Below, in pieces: positions 32,661 to 40,480 of a DNA stretch of 64,000 bases. The translations under genes were made by a program, and so were the position numbers. The notes beneath the pieces were generated by a model. That model did no database searches. It saw only the letters and a program-made list of their open reading frames with translations, and was not told where the DNA came from. Numbering within the stretch: the stretch's first letter is position 1; each line of letters starts with the position of its first letter. Origin of the DNA: Caldilineaceae bacterium (GTDB lineage: Bacteria > Chloroflexota > Anaerolineae > Caldilineales > Caldilineaceae); contig JACKBC010000024.1 of assembly GCA_020634755.1 (NCBI GenBank), positions 35,041 to 99,040 on the forward strand. The letters are read 5' to 3'.

Positions 32661-34538
32661 TCATTGCCTTATCCGCCCCTGTAGCAACTGCGCATAATGC
32701 ACGGCCTGCCCCACCCCATTGTACTTCTTGGCAAACGCCAGCAGATCTCCCTGCCGCAGCGCATCCGCACAGCCGCTCAGCTCCATAAAGCGCACCATCG
32801 CCCGCACCTGCGCCTCTTTGCCCGTCTCAAAGTCACTCACCAAATCGCGTACCGAAGCGTAGCCCAGGCTCTGCCAGTGAAAGCCCATAATCTGCGGCGC
32901 CCCGTATGAAGCACTCTCATACGCCGCCTGGCAATTCAGCCGGCTCGCCACTTCCAACGCATACCACTCATGGTCCTGGTCGCCATGATACGGCCGAAAC
33001 TCTTCGTCTGGCCGCGTGCGATACATCTGCTTGGTCCACGTCGGCTCGCCCACGGCAAAATAGTCACCGGCCTGCCCCAACCCACACCTCTGCAAAAAGA
33101 CGTGCGCCTCAAAGCGCACCAAGAGCCGCCCGTTGCGAAAGCCTGCGCCACCCGATTCCACAGCCACCACCGCCCGCAGCGTCCCCTCATCAATGCCATG
33201 CTCGGCCGCCAGCTCCACCAGCAGATCCCGCTGCGCCGACCTCAGCCCTTCTAAGAGCTGCACGCCCGTGGGCGAGCGCTCCGCCACATAGCCCACCAGC
33301 CCATCGCCGGCATCTTCGGTAGTCGAGCCGGTTGGTGAGCCTGTCGAACTAGTCGAGACTTGCCACCAGGTCAACTCATGCACGTGCAGCGGCCCCAAGG
33401 TCAGCCCAATCTCGCTGCCCATGGCCAGCACCTGCACCACGTCGCTGGCCTCTTTGCCCCGATAGCCCGGACTGCGCCGCAGATTCAGCGGCAGCAGCAC
33501 CCGCGCGCGCGGCGTCGCGTGCCGGTCCAAGACAGCCGGACCCACCTGCTCTTTGGGTTGCACGCCTTTCAGCCTGGCCAGAATCTCTGCTTGCCGGCGC
33601 TGCACCTCCATGGGCGCTGGCGCCGCGTACTGATGCGCCAGCGCCTGCCGCAGATCCTCTTCCACGCCCGCCTTGCCCTCAATCACCCACCGATCTATAT
33701 TCGGCCACCGATACAGACAGAGCGCTCGAATCGGCTGATGCCCCGGCTGGCTGTTCCACCAGTCAATCTCTCCATAAGCCGCCCGCACCCAGCCGCTGTT
33801 CGCGTTCTCCCACGGCACATCTTGGTCCGTCTCGGTGATATACACGCTGACGCCGCGCTGCTCAGCTGGAATCGCGTGCATAAAATCTTGATAGGCCTTA
33901 AAGTGAAAGTGCCGGTCCTGATACGGCGCCCCCATCTTGGCGTCAGAGTAAATCAGCGCGGCGTCGGCGCCGTGCGTATAGGTGTGCAGGCTAATCCCAT
34001 CGTGGCCATCCGGCCCCAGCAAATACAAGATGCGCCGAAAGTAATCCAGCCAGTCGCCACTCTCAATGTTCCACGGCGCCACCGCGCCGACAATCACTTC
34101 CGCCTCTGGCTGCGCCGCCTTCAGCTCTTCTCGGCAGCGCGTAAAGCAGTCCGCATACAGCTCCGGCGTAATCACATTGGTCCCTGAGCCTGTCGAAGGG
34201 GCCCGCCCGCCCGGTCGCTCCCAGGCTGCGTTCATCTCATTGCCAATAATCCAGCGCGAGCAGCCCGCAGTCTGCTCTGCAAAGTCCGCACAGCGCTTGG
34301 CAAACTCATTGTAGAGACTGCGCTCCGGAATCGTGCCATCGGGCTCATAGCCCCAGTTCAGCCGCGCCAGAATCGCCAGCCCCTTTTCCGTGTAGCCGCT
34401 GTAATCCTTGGCCCACACCCCATTTTTCAATTCCACCGTATCCACAACCCAGCCGCTGCACCCCGCCTCAATGATGTGATGCTCACCCCCAAATTCATGC
34501 AGCCCATATATATGCTTGGGCCCATCCTGCTTTTCCAT
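32661..34538 (-). CDS. Two-enzyme lysin: clan-A glycoside hydrolase plus N-acetylmuramidase
   Basis: The 625-aa protein has three parts. Residues 1-300 form a TIM-barrel hydrolase with the acid/base pair in WIIGNEMNAAW and a nucleophile candidate in VYITETDQD. Residues about 340-410 look like an SH3-type wall-binding barrel. Residues about 425-625 match the phage N-acetylmuramidase family: GTLRAVVAVESGG with the catalytic Glu, SYGAPQIMGFH, FAKKYNGVG. Two Ser/Thr/Gly linkers are encoded by the dispersed CCTGAGCCTGTCGAA-type repeat. AGGAG precedes ATG 34538. It would cut peptidoglycan for virion release or entry. Confidence 0.85.
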   Translation of the reverse strand: MEKQDGPKHIYGLHEFGGEHHIIEAGCSGWVVDTVELKNGVWAKDYSGYTEKGLAILARLNWGYEPDGTIPERSLYNEFAKRCADFAEQTAGCSRWIIGNEMNAAWERPGGRAPSTGSGTNVITPELYADCFTRCREELKAAQPEAEVIVGAVAPWNIESGDWLDYFRRILYLLGPDGHDGISLHTYTHGADAALIYSDAKMGAPYQDRHFHFKAYQDFMHAIPAEQRGVSVYITETDQDVPWENANSGWVRAAYGEIDWWNSQPGHQPIRALCLYRWPNIDRWVIEGKAGVEEDLRQALAHQYAAPAPMEVQRRQAEILARLKGVQPKEQVGPAVLDRHATPRARVLLPLNLRRSPGYRGKEASDVVQVLAMGSEIGLTLGPLHVHELTWWQVSTSSTGSPTGSTTEDAGDGLVGYVAERSPTGVQLLEGLRSAQRDLLVELAAEHGIDEGTLRAVVAVESGGAGFRNGRLLVRFEAHVFLQRCGLGQAGDYFAVGEPTWTKQMYRTRPDEEFRPYHGDQDHEWYALEVASRLNCQAAYESASYGAPQIMGFHWQSLGYASVRDLVSDFETGKEAQVRAMVRFMELSGCADALRQGDLLAFAKKYNGVGQAVHYAQLLQGRIRQ

Positions 34539-34552
34539 CTTCGCTCCTTTTG

Positions 34553-34730
34553 AGCTTTCAGCTTGTCAGCACGCTGCTTCGCGGCTTTCAGCACGCTGCG
34601 CTTTCAGCACTTCAGCACGCTGCTTCGCAGCTTTCAGCAGTCAGCTTCTCGCTTGGCACAAAAGCCCCGCTTACGAGCAAACAGGCTGATAGCTGACAAG
34701 CTGACCGGCTGACTAGCTCTCTTCGCTCAC
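34553..34730. repeat. TCAGC/GCTGA array 6
   Basis: It contains CACGCTGCTTCGC hairpins, TCAGC units, CTTGGCACAAAAGCCCCGCT, and GCTGACCG units. It separates the lysin gene from the next virion-arm gene. Confidence 0.85.
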
Positions 34731-35431
34731 TAGCTAACCCGTACCTCCTGCCACACCGCAAACATGCTCACGTGCCGGCCCCACGGCAAAGAGCCCCCCT
34801 CCATCTTTTCCACAAAGACCCGCCCCTCTGCTACGCCTTCGGCTTCGCCTGGGCTCGGATGCCACACCCAGGCCCCCCGCTCGCCCTGGTCGGGCGCATA
34901 CTTACTGTAAATTGGCACGCAGGCCCACCCGCTCTGCTCTTTGGTCACCGGCCGGTTCAGCCCATCGGGGAATGAAAACATAAACGGAAAATTTCGCTTC
35001 AGCTCCCCATCTTCACCAATCACCGCCCCAAACAGATGATGGTCGCCGCCGGCATCGTCAAAATAATCTGGCGCCCCCCGCGGCTTCAAATAGCGCTCTC
35101 TGGCCCACGGCTCAACCCCAAACTCTTTGTCGTCTAGCTCCCAGCTGCCCAGCTCCGTGGTAAAGAACTCCTTCACCACATACACCAAATCGCCCGCCTG
35201 CGGCTGCCCGTCCAGCGGCTGAATCGCCATGTTCAGCTTCTGCATGGAACCAGAGAACTGCCGCTGCACCAGCACCGCCGCCCTCACCTCCAGCCCCGTC
35301 GGCGCCGGCAGGAGTTGCCCCTTGCGCACAATTCCCACCACCTCATGCAAGCCCCCACGCGCCGCGTCCAGTTGCACCGCCACCGCCTGCAAACGCTCCA
35401 ACATCCTTTCATCCATCACAACCTCAGCCAT
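34730..35431 (-). CDS. 233-aa virion-arm protein of unknown function
   Basis: The protein begins MAEVVMDERMLERLQAVAVQ, probably a helix, followed by a soluble domain with DYFDDAGGDHHLFGAV and CVPIYSKYAPDQGERG. No family is recognised. Its start overlaps the end of the upstream gene by 8 nt, which suggests translational coupling. Confidence 0.6.
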   Translation of the reverse strand: MAEVVMDERMLERLQAVAVQLDAARGGLHEVVGIVRKGQLLPAPTGLEVRAAVLVQRQFSGSMQKLNMAIQPLDGQPQAGDLVYVVKEFFTTELGSWELDDKEFGVEPWARERYLKPRGAPDYFDDAGGDHHLFGAVIGEDGELKRNFPFMFSFPDGLNRPVTKEQSGWACVPIYSKYAPDQGERGAWVWHPSPGEAEGVAEGRVFVEKMEGGSLPWGRHVSMFAVWQEVRVS

Positions 35432-36119
35432 AATGTTGCCCTCTGCTCTGATGAGCTTGATGATTCTGGCCAGCCTGGCCTAATTGATACTCCGCACCGC
35501 GCGCACCGCCACGCCCGCCGGCGAGCGCTCCTTGACCCCCTGCGCTTCCCGAAACTCTTGGATCTCCGTAGGCGCCGGGGCTTCCCTCAAACACGGGAAC
35601 GCCTTGGGCTGGCTGCGGATAGCCCGCTGCCGGCCCCCCTTGTAGACCCACTTGGGGCCCGCCCACTGGCCCCACTTGTGAGCCACCTGGCGGCGCCCAG
35701 TAAGCCCCCGCCATCGGCATCCCATAATCCACGTCATAATCAATTTCCACATGCTCTGCTGTCCCTGCCTTCGCCTGGATAATCGCCCGCTCTTTCCCAA
35801 TATCCGCCAGCCCCTGCCCCAGCAAATATGTCGCAACCAGCCCTACCAGCCAGGCTATCGTCTGCCGGTCAACCCCCAAATTAAATACATCATTCAGCAC
35901 TAGCAGCACCACCGATACAATCAGCGTCGTTAGCTTCTTCTTCACTTCTGGCTGCCGCAGCCGCTTCACCGCCTGCCGCTGAACCTCCTCCCAGCCCGCC
36001 GCCAACGGCTGCGCCGGCTGTAGTTGCTGCCGCTGCATCTGGCGCGACCCGGAGCGCGCCCCGCCCTGCGGTCGGCGCAGCGGCTGCCGCTTCGGAAATC
36101 CCTGATTCTGATATCCCAT
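35424..36119 (-). CDS. Holin-like membrane protein with disordered ends
   Basis: I chose ATG 36119 (231 aa) because AGGGAGC precedes it and the longer frame begins in the parS-like site. The N-terminus is Gln/Arg-rich. Residues about 65-125 hold two membrane segments (LTTLIVSVVLLVLNDVFNLG, and IAWLVGLVATYLLGQGLADI), a common holin arrangement. The C-terminus is a long Gly/Pro/Gln-rich tail. Placement close to the lysin supports a lysis role, but a virion membrane protein is also possible. Confidence 0.55.
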   Translation of the reverse strand: MGYQNQGFPKRQPLRRPQGGARSGSRQMQRQQLQPAQPLAAGWEEVQRQAVKRLRQPEVKKKLTTLIVSVVLLVLNDVFNLGVDRQTIAWLVGLVATYLLGQGLADIGKERAIIQAKAGTAEHVEIDYDVDYGMPMAGAYWAPPGGSQVGPVGGPQVGLQGGPAAGYPQPAQGVPVFEGSPGAYGDPRVSGSAGGQGALAGGRGGARGAEYQLGQAGQNHQAHQSRGQHYG

Positions 36120-36147
36120 TGCTTGCTCCCTTTTTGAATGTTTCAGG

Positions 36148-36163
36148 TGTTTCGCGCGAAACA
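36148..36163. promoter_or_regulatory. parS-like palindrome 3
   Basis: TGTTTCGCGCGAAACA lies 29 bp upstream of the holin-like start codon. It is identical to the sites at 16293 and 30851. Confidence 0.6.
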
Positions 36164-36190
36164 CTTGTGTTGAGCTTGTCGAAACACCCC

Positions 36191-37708
36191 CTACTGCCCC
36201 ACCACCAAACTCAAATACGCCAGCTCGATCACCCCACCCGCTGGCTGCACGCTCAGCTGCACTGCGCTCACATCCCGATATACAATCTCGCCCGCTCGAT
36301 TCTCACCCAGCGGCCGCACTTCGTTGTTCGTTGGATCTAGCTCTAGATCGCCCGTCACGCCCACCGGCTCCGGGCTCATGTTGTTCACCAGCTCACCGCC
36401 GCGCCCGTCCACGTCCCGCAGCCCCATGCGCAGCTCGCTCACCGCGCGGTCAAAGCGCAGCGTCAGTTCGGTCCCCCCGCTCAGCCGCACCCATTTCCCA
36501 TTGGGATGCATGGCATATACCTGGCTCGTCACCAGCTCAATCCCCACGCCGGTCACCGGCTCCACCGTGTTCGCCTGCCCGCCTCCGGTTGGTGAGCCTG
36601 TCGAACCACCGGCCGCCCAGGCAAACTCAATCACCCCCACCACCGGCGCCGGCGTTGCCGTAAATGTAGATGTCGCCGTGGGCGTAGGCATGGGCGTGAA
36701 CGTGGGGGTGGGTATAAACGTGGCCGTCTCAGTCGGCAACGGCTGCGGCGTCCACGTGGGTACAGGCGTCTCTGCGGTCGTCTCAGTCGGCGCAGGAGCC
36801 TCTGTCGCCGTCCATGTGGGCGCCGGCGTCGCTGTCGGCAATGGCTGCGCCGTCCATGTCGCCGTGGCCATTGCTATCGCCCCCGGCGTCCACGTCGACG
36901 TCAAAAGCACCGGAAGAGGCGACGGCTGCGGCGTCGCTCTCGCTCTCGCTGCTGCCGTCGCTGTATATGTAAAAATGGGGTTAGGATTTTGTGTGGGTGT
37001 AGATATGAGTGTTGGCGTTGCCGTTGTCGCCTCTGAGACATCGAGAAATGACATTCCAGCGGTTGGTGGCAGCTCTGCTTGGGACGTCGAAGCAGTCGGC
37101 TCCGCCGCTTCCTGAACGGCTGTCCCTGGTTCTGCCAGCACCGCTGAAGCCGGCCCAGGCCCCAGCGGTGTGGCTATTGAACCCAGGCCGGTTTCCGCTG
37201 CCGCGCCCAGGAGATCACTTTGCCGAATCGCCCCAATGTCATCTGCGTCATCAACCACATTCTCAGAAAAAGAAGAAGGTAAGGAGGAACCATTCTCGCT
37301 ACCAACAACACTACCTTCAGCCGTTGAACTTGGGATTGCAACGTCTGGCACACTTGGATTATCTTGGACATCTGGATCACTTTGCACATTTTCCGCAGGC
37401 GATTCGGCCCGCACAGCCAAGGCAAACTGCTCTTCATCAGTTTCCGCATCGGCTGCACGGGAGACCCCAGCCGATGCCCCTGACTCTGTTCCTGCTTCCC
37501 CTTCTGCTGCTGCTCCCAAGCTCGTGTGCTCTCCCGTCAACCCATCACGCACCAGCTCGGCCCACACTACGCTGCCCGGCGCCACCATTCGCAGCACCTC
37601 CAGCACCCGCGCGGCTTCACCCCCGCCCCGCTCCAGCTCTCCAAACACTGGCCACAGCGTCATCACAATCACGCCCAGCCCGATTACAAATTTGGCTCCT
37701 CTGCTCAT
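36191..37708 (-). CDS. Membrane-anchored Thr/Pro-rich virion-arm protein
   Basis: ATG 37708 (505 aa) follows AGGTGGCGAG; GTG 37723 overlapping the upstream stop is an alternative. Residues 1-25 are a membrane anchor (KFVIGLGVIVMTLWPVFG). Residues about 60-380 are low-complexity, with many TPTPTAT- and TWT.PQPLPT-type repeats. The last 120 residues form a beta domain (GIELVTSQVYAMHPNGKW, VSELRMGLRDVDG). The dispersed repeat at 36587 encodes part of a linker (STGSPTGGG). The layout suits a stalk presenting a binding domain. Confidence 0.65.
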   Translation of the reverse strand: MSRGAKFVIGLGVIVMTLWPVFGELERGGGEAARVLEVLRMVAPGSVVWAELVRDGLTGEHTSLGAAAEGEAGTESGASAGVSRAADAETDEEQFALAVRAESPAENVQSDPDVQDNPSVPDVAIPSSTAEGSVVGSENGSSLPSSFSENVVDDADDIGAIRQSDLLGAAAETGLGSIATPLGPGPASAVLAEPGTAVQEAAEPTASTSQAELPPTAGMSFLDVSEATTATPTLISTPTQNPNPIFTYTATAAARARATPQPSPLPVLLTSTWTPGAIAMATATWTAQPLPTATPAPTWTATEAPAPTETTAETPVPTWTPQPLPTETATFIPTPTFTPMPTPTATSTFTATPAPVVGVIEFAWAAGGSTGSPTGGGQANTVEPVTGVGIELVTSQVYAMHPNGKWVRLSGGTELTLRFDRAVSELRMGLRDVDGRGGELVNNMSPEPVGVTGDLELDPTNNEVRPLGENRAGEIVYRDVSAVQLSVQPAGGVIELAYLSLVVGQ

Positions 37709-37719
37709 CTCGCCACCTG

Positions 37720-38493
37720 TCACGCCATTTGCACATACTGCGCCGTCCCCAATGCAAAGCCCGCCTCCTCCAGCTCCTCCGCCACTCGCTGCGCCAACGC
37801 ATCCCGCACAAAGCTCGCGCTCAGCTCATCCCCTACATACACCCGCACCCGCCACACATCACCCAACGCCTCGAGCTCCCGCAAATACACCGACGGATCA
37901 ATCACCTGGTCCCCATACGCCTCATCCACCTGGCCCGCCGCAGACCGCAGCACAGCTCGCACTCGCTCTCGCTCATACGTTTCACTCCGCTGCACCGTCA
38001 CCGCCACGTCCACCGCCTGCCCCCCATACAGGCTCTTGTTCTGCATCACCTGCCCCACTACCACCGAGTTCGACAACACGATCCCTGCCCGCGTGCTCGT
38101 CACCAGCGTCAGCGTAAAGAGCCCCATCTCAGCAACCCGGCCCTCATGGTCCCCAATCACCACATACTGCCCTTCGCTCACGTGGCCCGAGAGCGCCAGC
38201 TTCACCCCGGCGATCACATCTTGCGCACTGCGGTCCAGCGCCAGGCTGATGCCAGCACTCAGAATCGCCACCAGCGTCAGCACAATGGCGGCGTTGACGT
38301 TCAGGAGCCACACCGCACCCCCCACGCCCATGGCCACCAACGCCAGTTGCAGCGCCGACGCTAAAATATGCTCACGCCCCGGCGTCGTCTGCCGCAACGC
38401 TTCCAGCCCCAGCGTGCGCACCAGCACCACGCTCAACCCCGTAGCCACCAACACCAGCAGCGCCGCCACTACCCGTTCAAATTCAAATGCCAT
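37720..38493 (-). CDS. MscS-family channel-like protein
   Basis: The 257-aa protein has membrane helices in residues 1-90. They are followed by the MscS signature region: LSAGISLALDRSAQDVIAGV, then GHVSEGQYVVIGDHEGRVAEM and GIVLSNSVVVGQ. In MscS this is the pore helix and beta domain that gate solute efflux on membrane tension. It is shorter than E. coli MscS and has an extra C-terminal alpha/beta part. Its stop overlaps the next gene. Finding it inside a virion gene group is unexpected; a lysis or DNA-entry function is speculative. Confidence 0.75.
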   Translation of the reverse strand: MAFEFERVVAALLVLVATGLSVVLVRTLGLEALRQTTPGREHILASALQLALVAMGVGGAVWLLNVNAAIVLTLVAILSAGISLALDRSAQDVIAGVKLALSGHVSEGQYVVIGDHEGRVAEMGLFTLTLVTSTRAGIVLSNSVVVGQVMQNKSLYGGQAVDVAVTVQRSETYERERVRAVLRSAAGQVDEAYGDQVIDPSVYLRELEALGDVWRVRVYVGDELSASFVRDALAQRVAEELEEAGFALGTAQYVQMA

Positions 38494-38508
38494 AAACCCT
38501 CATAATCC

Positions 38509-38646
38509 TTATGCCTGATAGCGCAGCAGCACGCTCACTACCCCATCGCGCACGCCGTCCGGGTTCATCTGAATCTTGCCCGCCTCCATGCCGCCAATGT
38601 CAAAATCCCCACCCAAACTATCCACCGTCACAACTTGTGTTTCCAT
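38509..38646 (-). CDS. 45-aa protein with the VVTP.NLG-type module
   Basis: ATG 38646 gives METQVVTVDSLGGDFDIGG and KIQMNPDGVRDGVVSVLLRY, a short version of the module that opens the proteins at 30931 and 38745. GAAGGTGAG precedes the start. It may be a minor structural part or a remnant of a longer gene. Confidence 0.55.
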   Translation of the reverse strand: METQVVTVDSLGGDFDIGGMEAGKIQMNPDGVRDGVVSVLLRYQA

Positions 38647-38744
38647 CGTCTCACCTTCCTCTAAAACAAGGTGACTCCCTATAGAGCCACCTTTCCAAAT
38701 CTCAGATCTCAAACCGCAAGTCTCAAAACGAATTTAGTCAGCCT

Positions 38745-39410
38745 CTACGGGAAGGCGTAATACAGGTGGTTGCCAAACGCATCCTGCACGTCCACCGTGG
38801 CCAGCGCCGCAATCGCTATCTGGTCCAGCAGCGGGCGTCCATCCGTCCCGGTCGCCAGCAGGTTACCGGCGTCGGCGCTGGCCGGCGTATTGGTATTGAT
38901 GGTCGTCTGCGTCCCGTCGCCGGCATCATACAAATACGTGCCGTCGCCGTTGTCCGTCATGCTCCCCTGCAAGCTGGACAGATCCACCACCACATCCGGC
39001 GTAGCGCCATCATTATCGGTCAGCGTCAACGTCATCGAGGCCGCATCCCACGTGGCCCCGTTCAGGTATATATCACTGGTCAGCGCCGACAAATCTATGG
39101 TTGTAGGGTTCCCGTCCTCATCCGTAAAGGTCAACGTTGTGCTCCCCGCATCATACGCCAGCGTCGTCACCGTCTCTGCCACATCCACTGCCGGCGCCAA
39201 ATCGATCACGGTGGCGCTGCCGGTCTCATCTGTAAAGGTCAGCTGTGCCCCGGCCAGTGACAGGCTGGTCACCTGACCCAACGCCGTCACGCTGCCATCC
39301 CCATTGCGTACAATCGTCGTGCCATCCACCTTAATGTGGATCTTGTTTGCCTCAATCACGCCCAGGTCAAATTCATTCCCCAAATTTTGAGGGGTTACCA
39401 CTTGCATCAT
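38745..39410 (-). CDS. Virion structural protein with the VVTP.NLG module and beta repeats
   Basis: The 221-aa protein starts MMQVVTPQNLGNEFDLGVIE, then KIHIKVDGTTIVRNGDGS. Repeats of LTFTDE(T/D)G..T.IDL (three or four) follow, typical of phage fibre shafts. The C-terminus HLYYAFP is short. It is probably part of the same appendage as the proteins at 29375 and 30931. Confidence 0.65.
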   Translation of the reverse strand: MMQVVTPQNLGNEFDLGVIEANKIHIKVDGTTIVRNGDGSVTALGQVTSLSLAGAQLTFTDETGSATVIDLAPAVDVAETVTTLAYDAGSTTLTFTDEDGNPTTIDLSALTSDIYLNGATWDAASMTLTLTDNDGATPDVVVDLSSLQGSMTDNGDGTYLYDAGDGTQTTINTNTPASADAGNLLATGTDGRPLLDQIAIAALATVDVQDAFGNHLYYAFP

Positions 39411-39511
39411 CTCGTCACTCCTTTTTGTTTGTTAGTCCGTTAGTCTCGTGGTCTCGTGGTTAGATAGTCGAATAATCCTGTAGTCGACCAATCGACCATC
39501 CGACCACTTGA

Positions 39512-39805
39512 CTACTCGACCAATAGATACCCTAAATTCACGCCAAACACATCGGTCACCGGTTCTCCACGCAGCAGCTCGCCCAATGTCGTTACCTGCA
39601 TTGGCGTAAGCTGCGTAAAGTCTAGCGCCCGCACCAGACAGGTCACATCCGCGTCCGGCAGCGCACAAAAATCCACCAGCGCGCTCCCCGCATTCGCCAA
39701 CCACGTCGGCGCCCTATCTGCCCCCACCGTCAGCACTGTCCCTGCCGGCCCCGTGGGTAGTGCATCGTGACAGCCCAACTTTCCCACAATAACTACATCG
39801 CCCAC
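39512..39805 (-). CDS. 97-aa virion-arm protein
   Basis: GTG 39805 opens MGDVVIVGKLGCHDALPTGP then GTVLTVGADRAPTWLANAG, a segment often seen at the N-terminus of phage fibre proteins. The C-terminal half is helical (LTPMQVTTLGELLRGE). Function is unknown. The gap 39411-39511 holds only T/C-rich and TCG-type repeats. Confidence 0.55.
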   Translation of the reverse strand: MGDVVIVGKLGCHDALPTGPAGTVLTVGADRAPTWLANAGSALVDFCALPDADVTCLVRALDFTQLTPMQVTTLGELLRGEPVTDVFGVNLGYLLVE

Positions 39806-39852
39806 GCTCTCTCTCCTCCCTGCCCAGAAGTTCAGACAATCTACAACCTCGC

Positions 39853-40347
39853 TTACACCAATGCGGCCGCCTGCATAATCAGCTCCTGCGCCTGGCTCTC
39901 ACTTATTGCCAGCAACCCCGCCAGCGCCGCCTTGGCCATGGCGGCCAAATCCGCATAAGTATGTACACCGGCCCCATTGAGGATCTCCACCTTGGCCACA
40001 CCCACCCCTGCCAGCACCGTCAAATCATCCGACGCCAGTTGTGAACCACTTGTGGTGAGCTTGGGCGAACCATCTGGGTTATGCTTCGCCGCGTCAAACC
40101 GCTCAAAGCAGCCATAGAACCGCCCACCTGCATCTACGAAATTGGGCGCCAGTCGCGCCGCCACCCCGTTTACCCGCCGCCGCTCGTTGTTGCCAAACTG
40201 GTAAATCTTCCCCCCAATAGCATAAGCCGTCGTGCGCCGCTCTGCACACGTGTACACCAGCTTCACCACCGCCCCCGCTTCCGCCTGTTTGTCCAGCAGC
40301 AGCCCCTGATCACTCGCTGCCGCCGCCGAACTATATCCGCAACACAT
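39853..40347 (-). CDS. Virion-arm protein with a helix-hairpin-helix-like C-terminus
   Basis: The 164-aa protein begins MCCGYSSAAAASDQGLL. Residues about 110-160 (LTVLAGVGVAKVEILNGAG, TYADLAAMAKAALAGLLAIS) have the spacing of tandem helix-hairpin-helix motifs, which contact DNA backbone. It could be a head-completion or DNA-contact protein next to the capsid gene. Assignment is tentative. GGAGGG precedes ATG 40347. Confidence 0.6.
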   Translation of the reverse strand: MCCGYSSAAAASDQGLLLDKQAEAGAVVKLVYTCAERRTTAYAIGGKIYQFGNNERRRVNGVAARLAPNFVDAGGRFYGCFERFDAAKHNPDGSPKLTTSGSQLASDDLTVLAGVGVAKVEILNGAGVHTYADLAAMAKAALAGLLAISESQAQELIMQAAALV

Positions 40348-40361
40348 GCACCCTCCTTTTT

Positions 40362-40480
40362 AGCTTTCAGCACTTCAGCATTTCAGCACTTCAGCACTTC
40401 AGCATTTCAGCGTCTCAGCTGACCGCTGACCGGCTGACTAGCTGACCGCTGACCGGCTGACCAGCTGACTAGCTGACCAG
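40362..40480. repeat. TCAGC/GCTGA array 7
   Basis: Units of TCAGC spaced 8 bp (TTTCAGCA/CTTCAGCA) converge on TCAGCTGA and continue as GCTGACCG and GCTGACTA. It overlaps the 3' end of the capsid-like gene slightly. Confidence 0.85.

Noticed and set aside
37009..38364. 451-codon plus-strand frame opposite the MscS-like gene
   Set aside because: It is rich in His/Pro/Leu with no motif, while the minus strand encodes recognisable MscS sequence.
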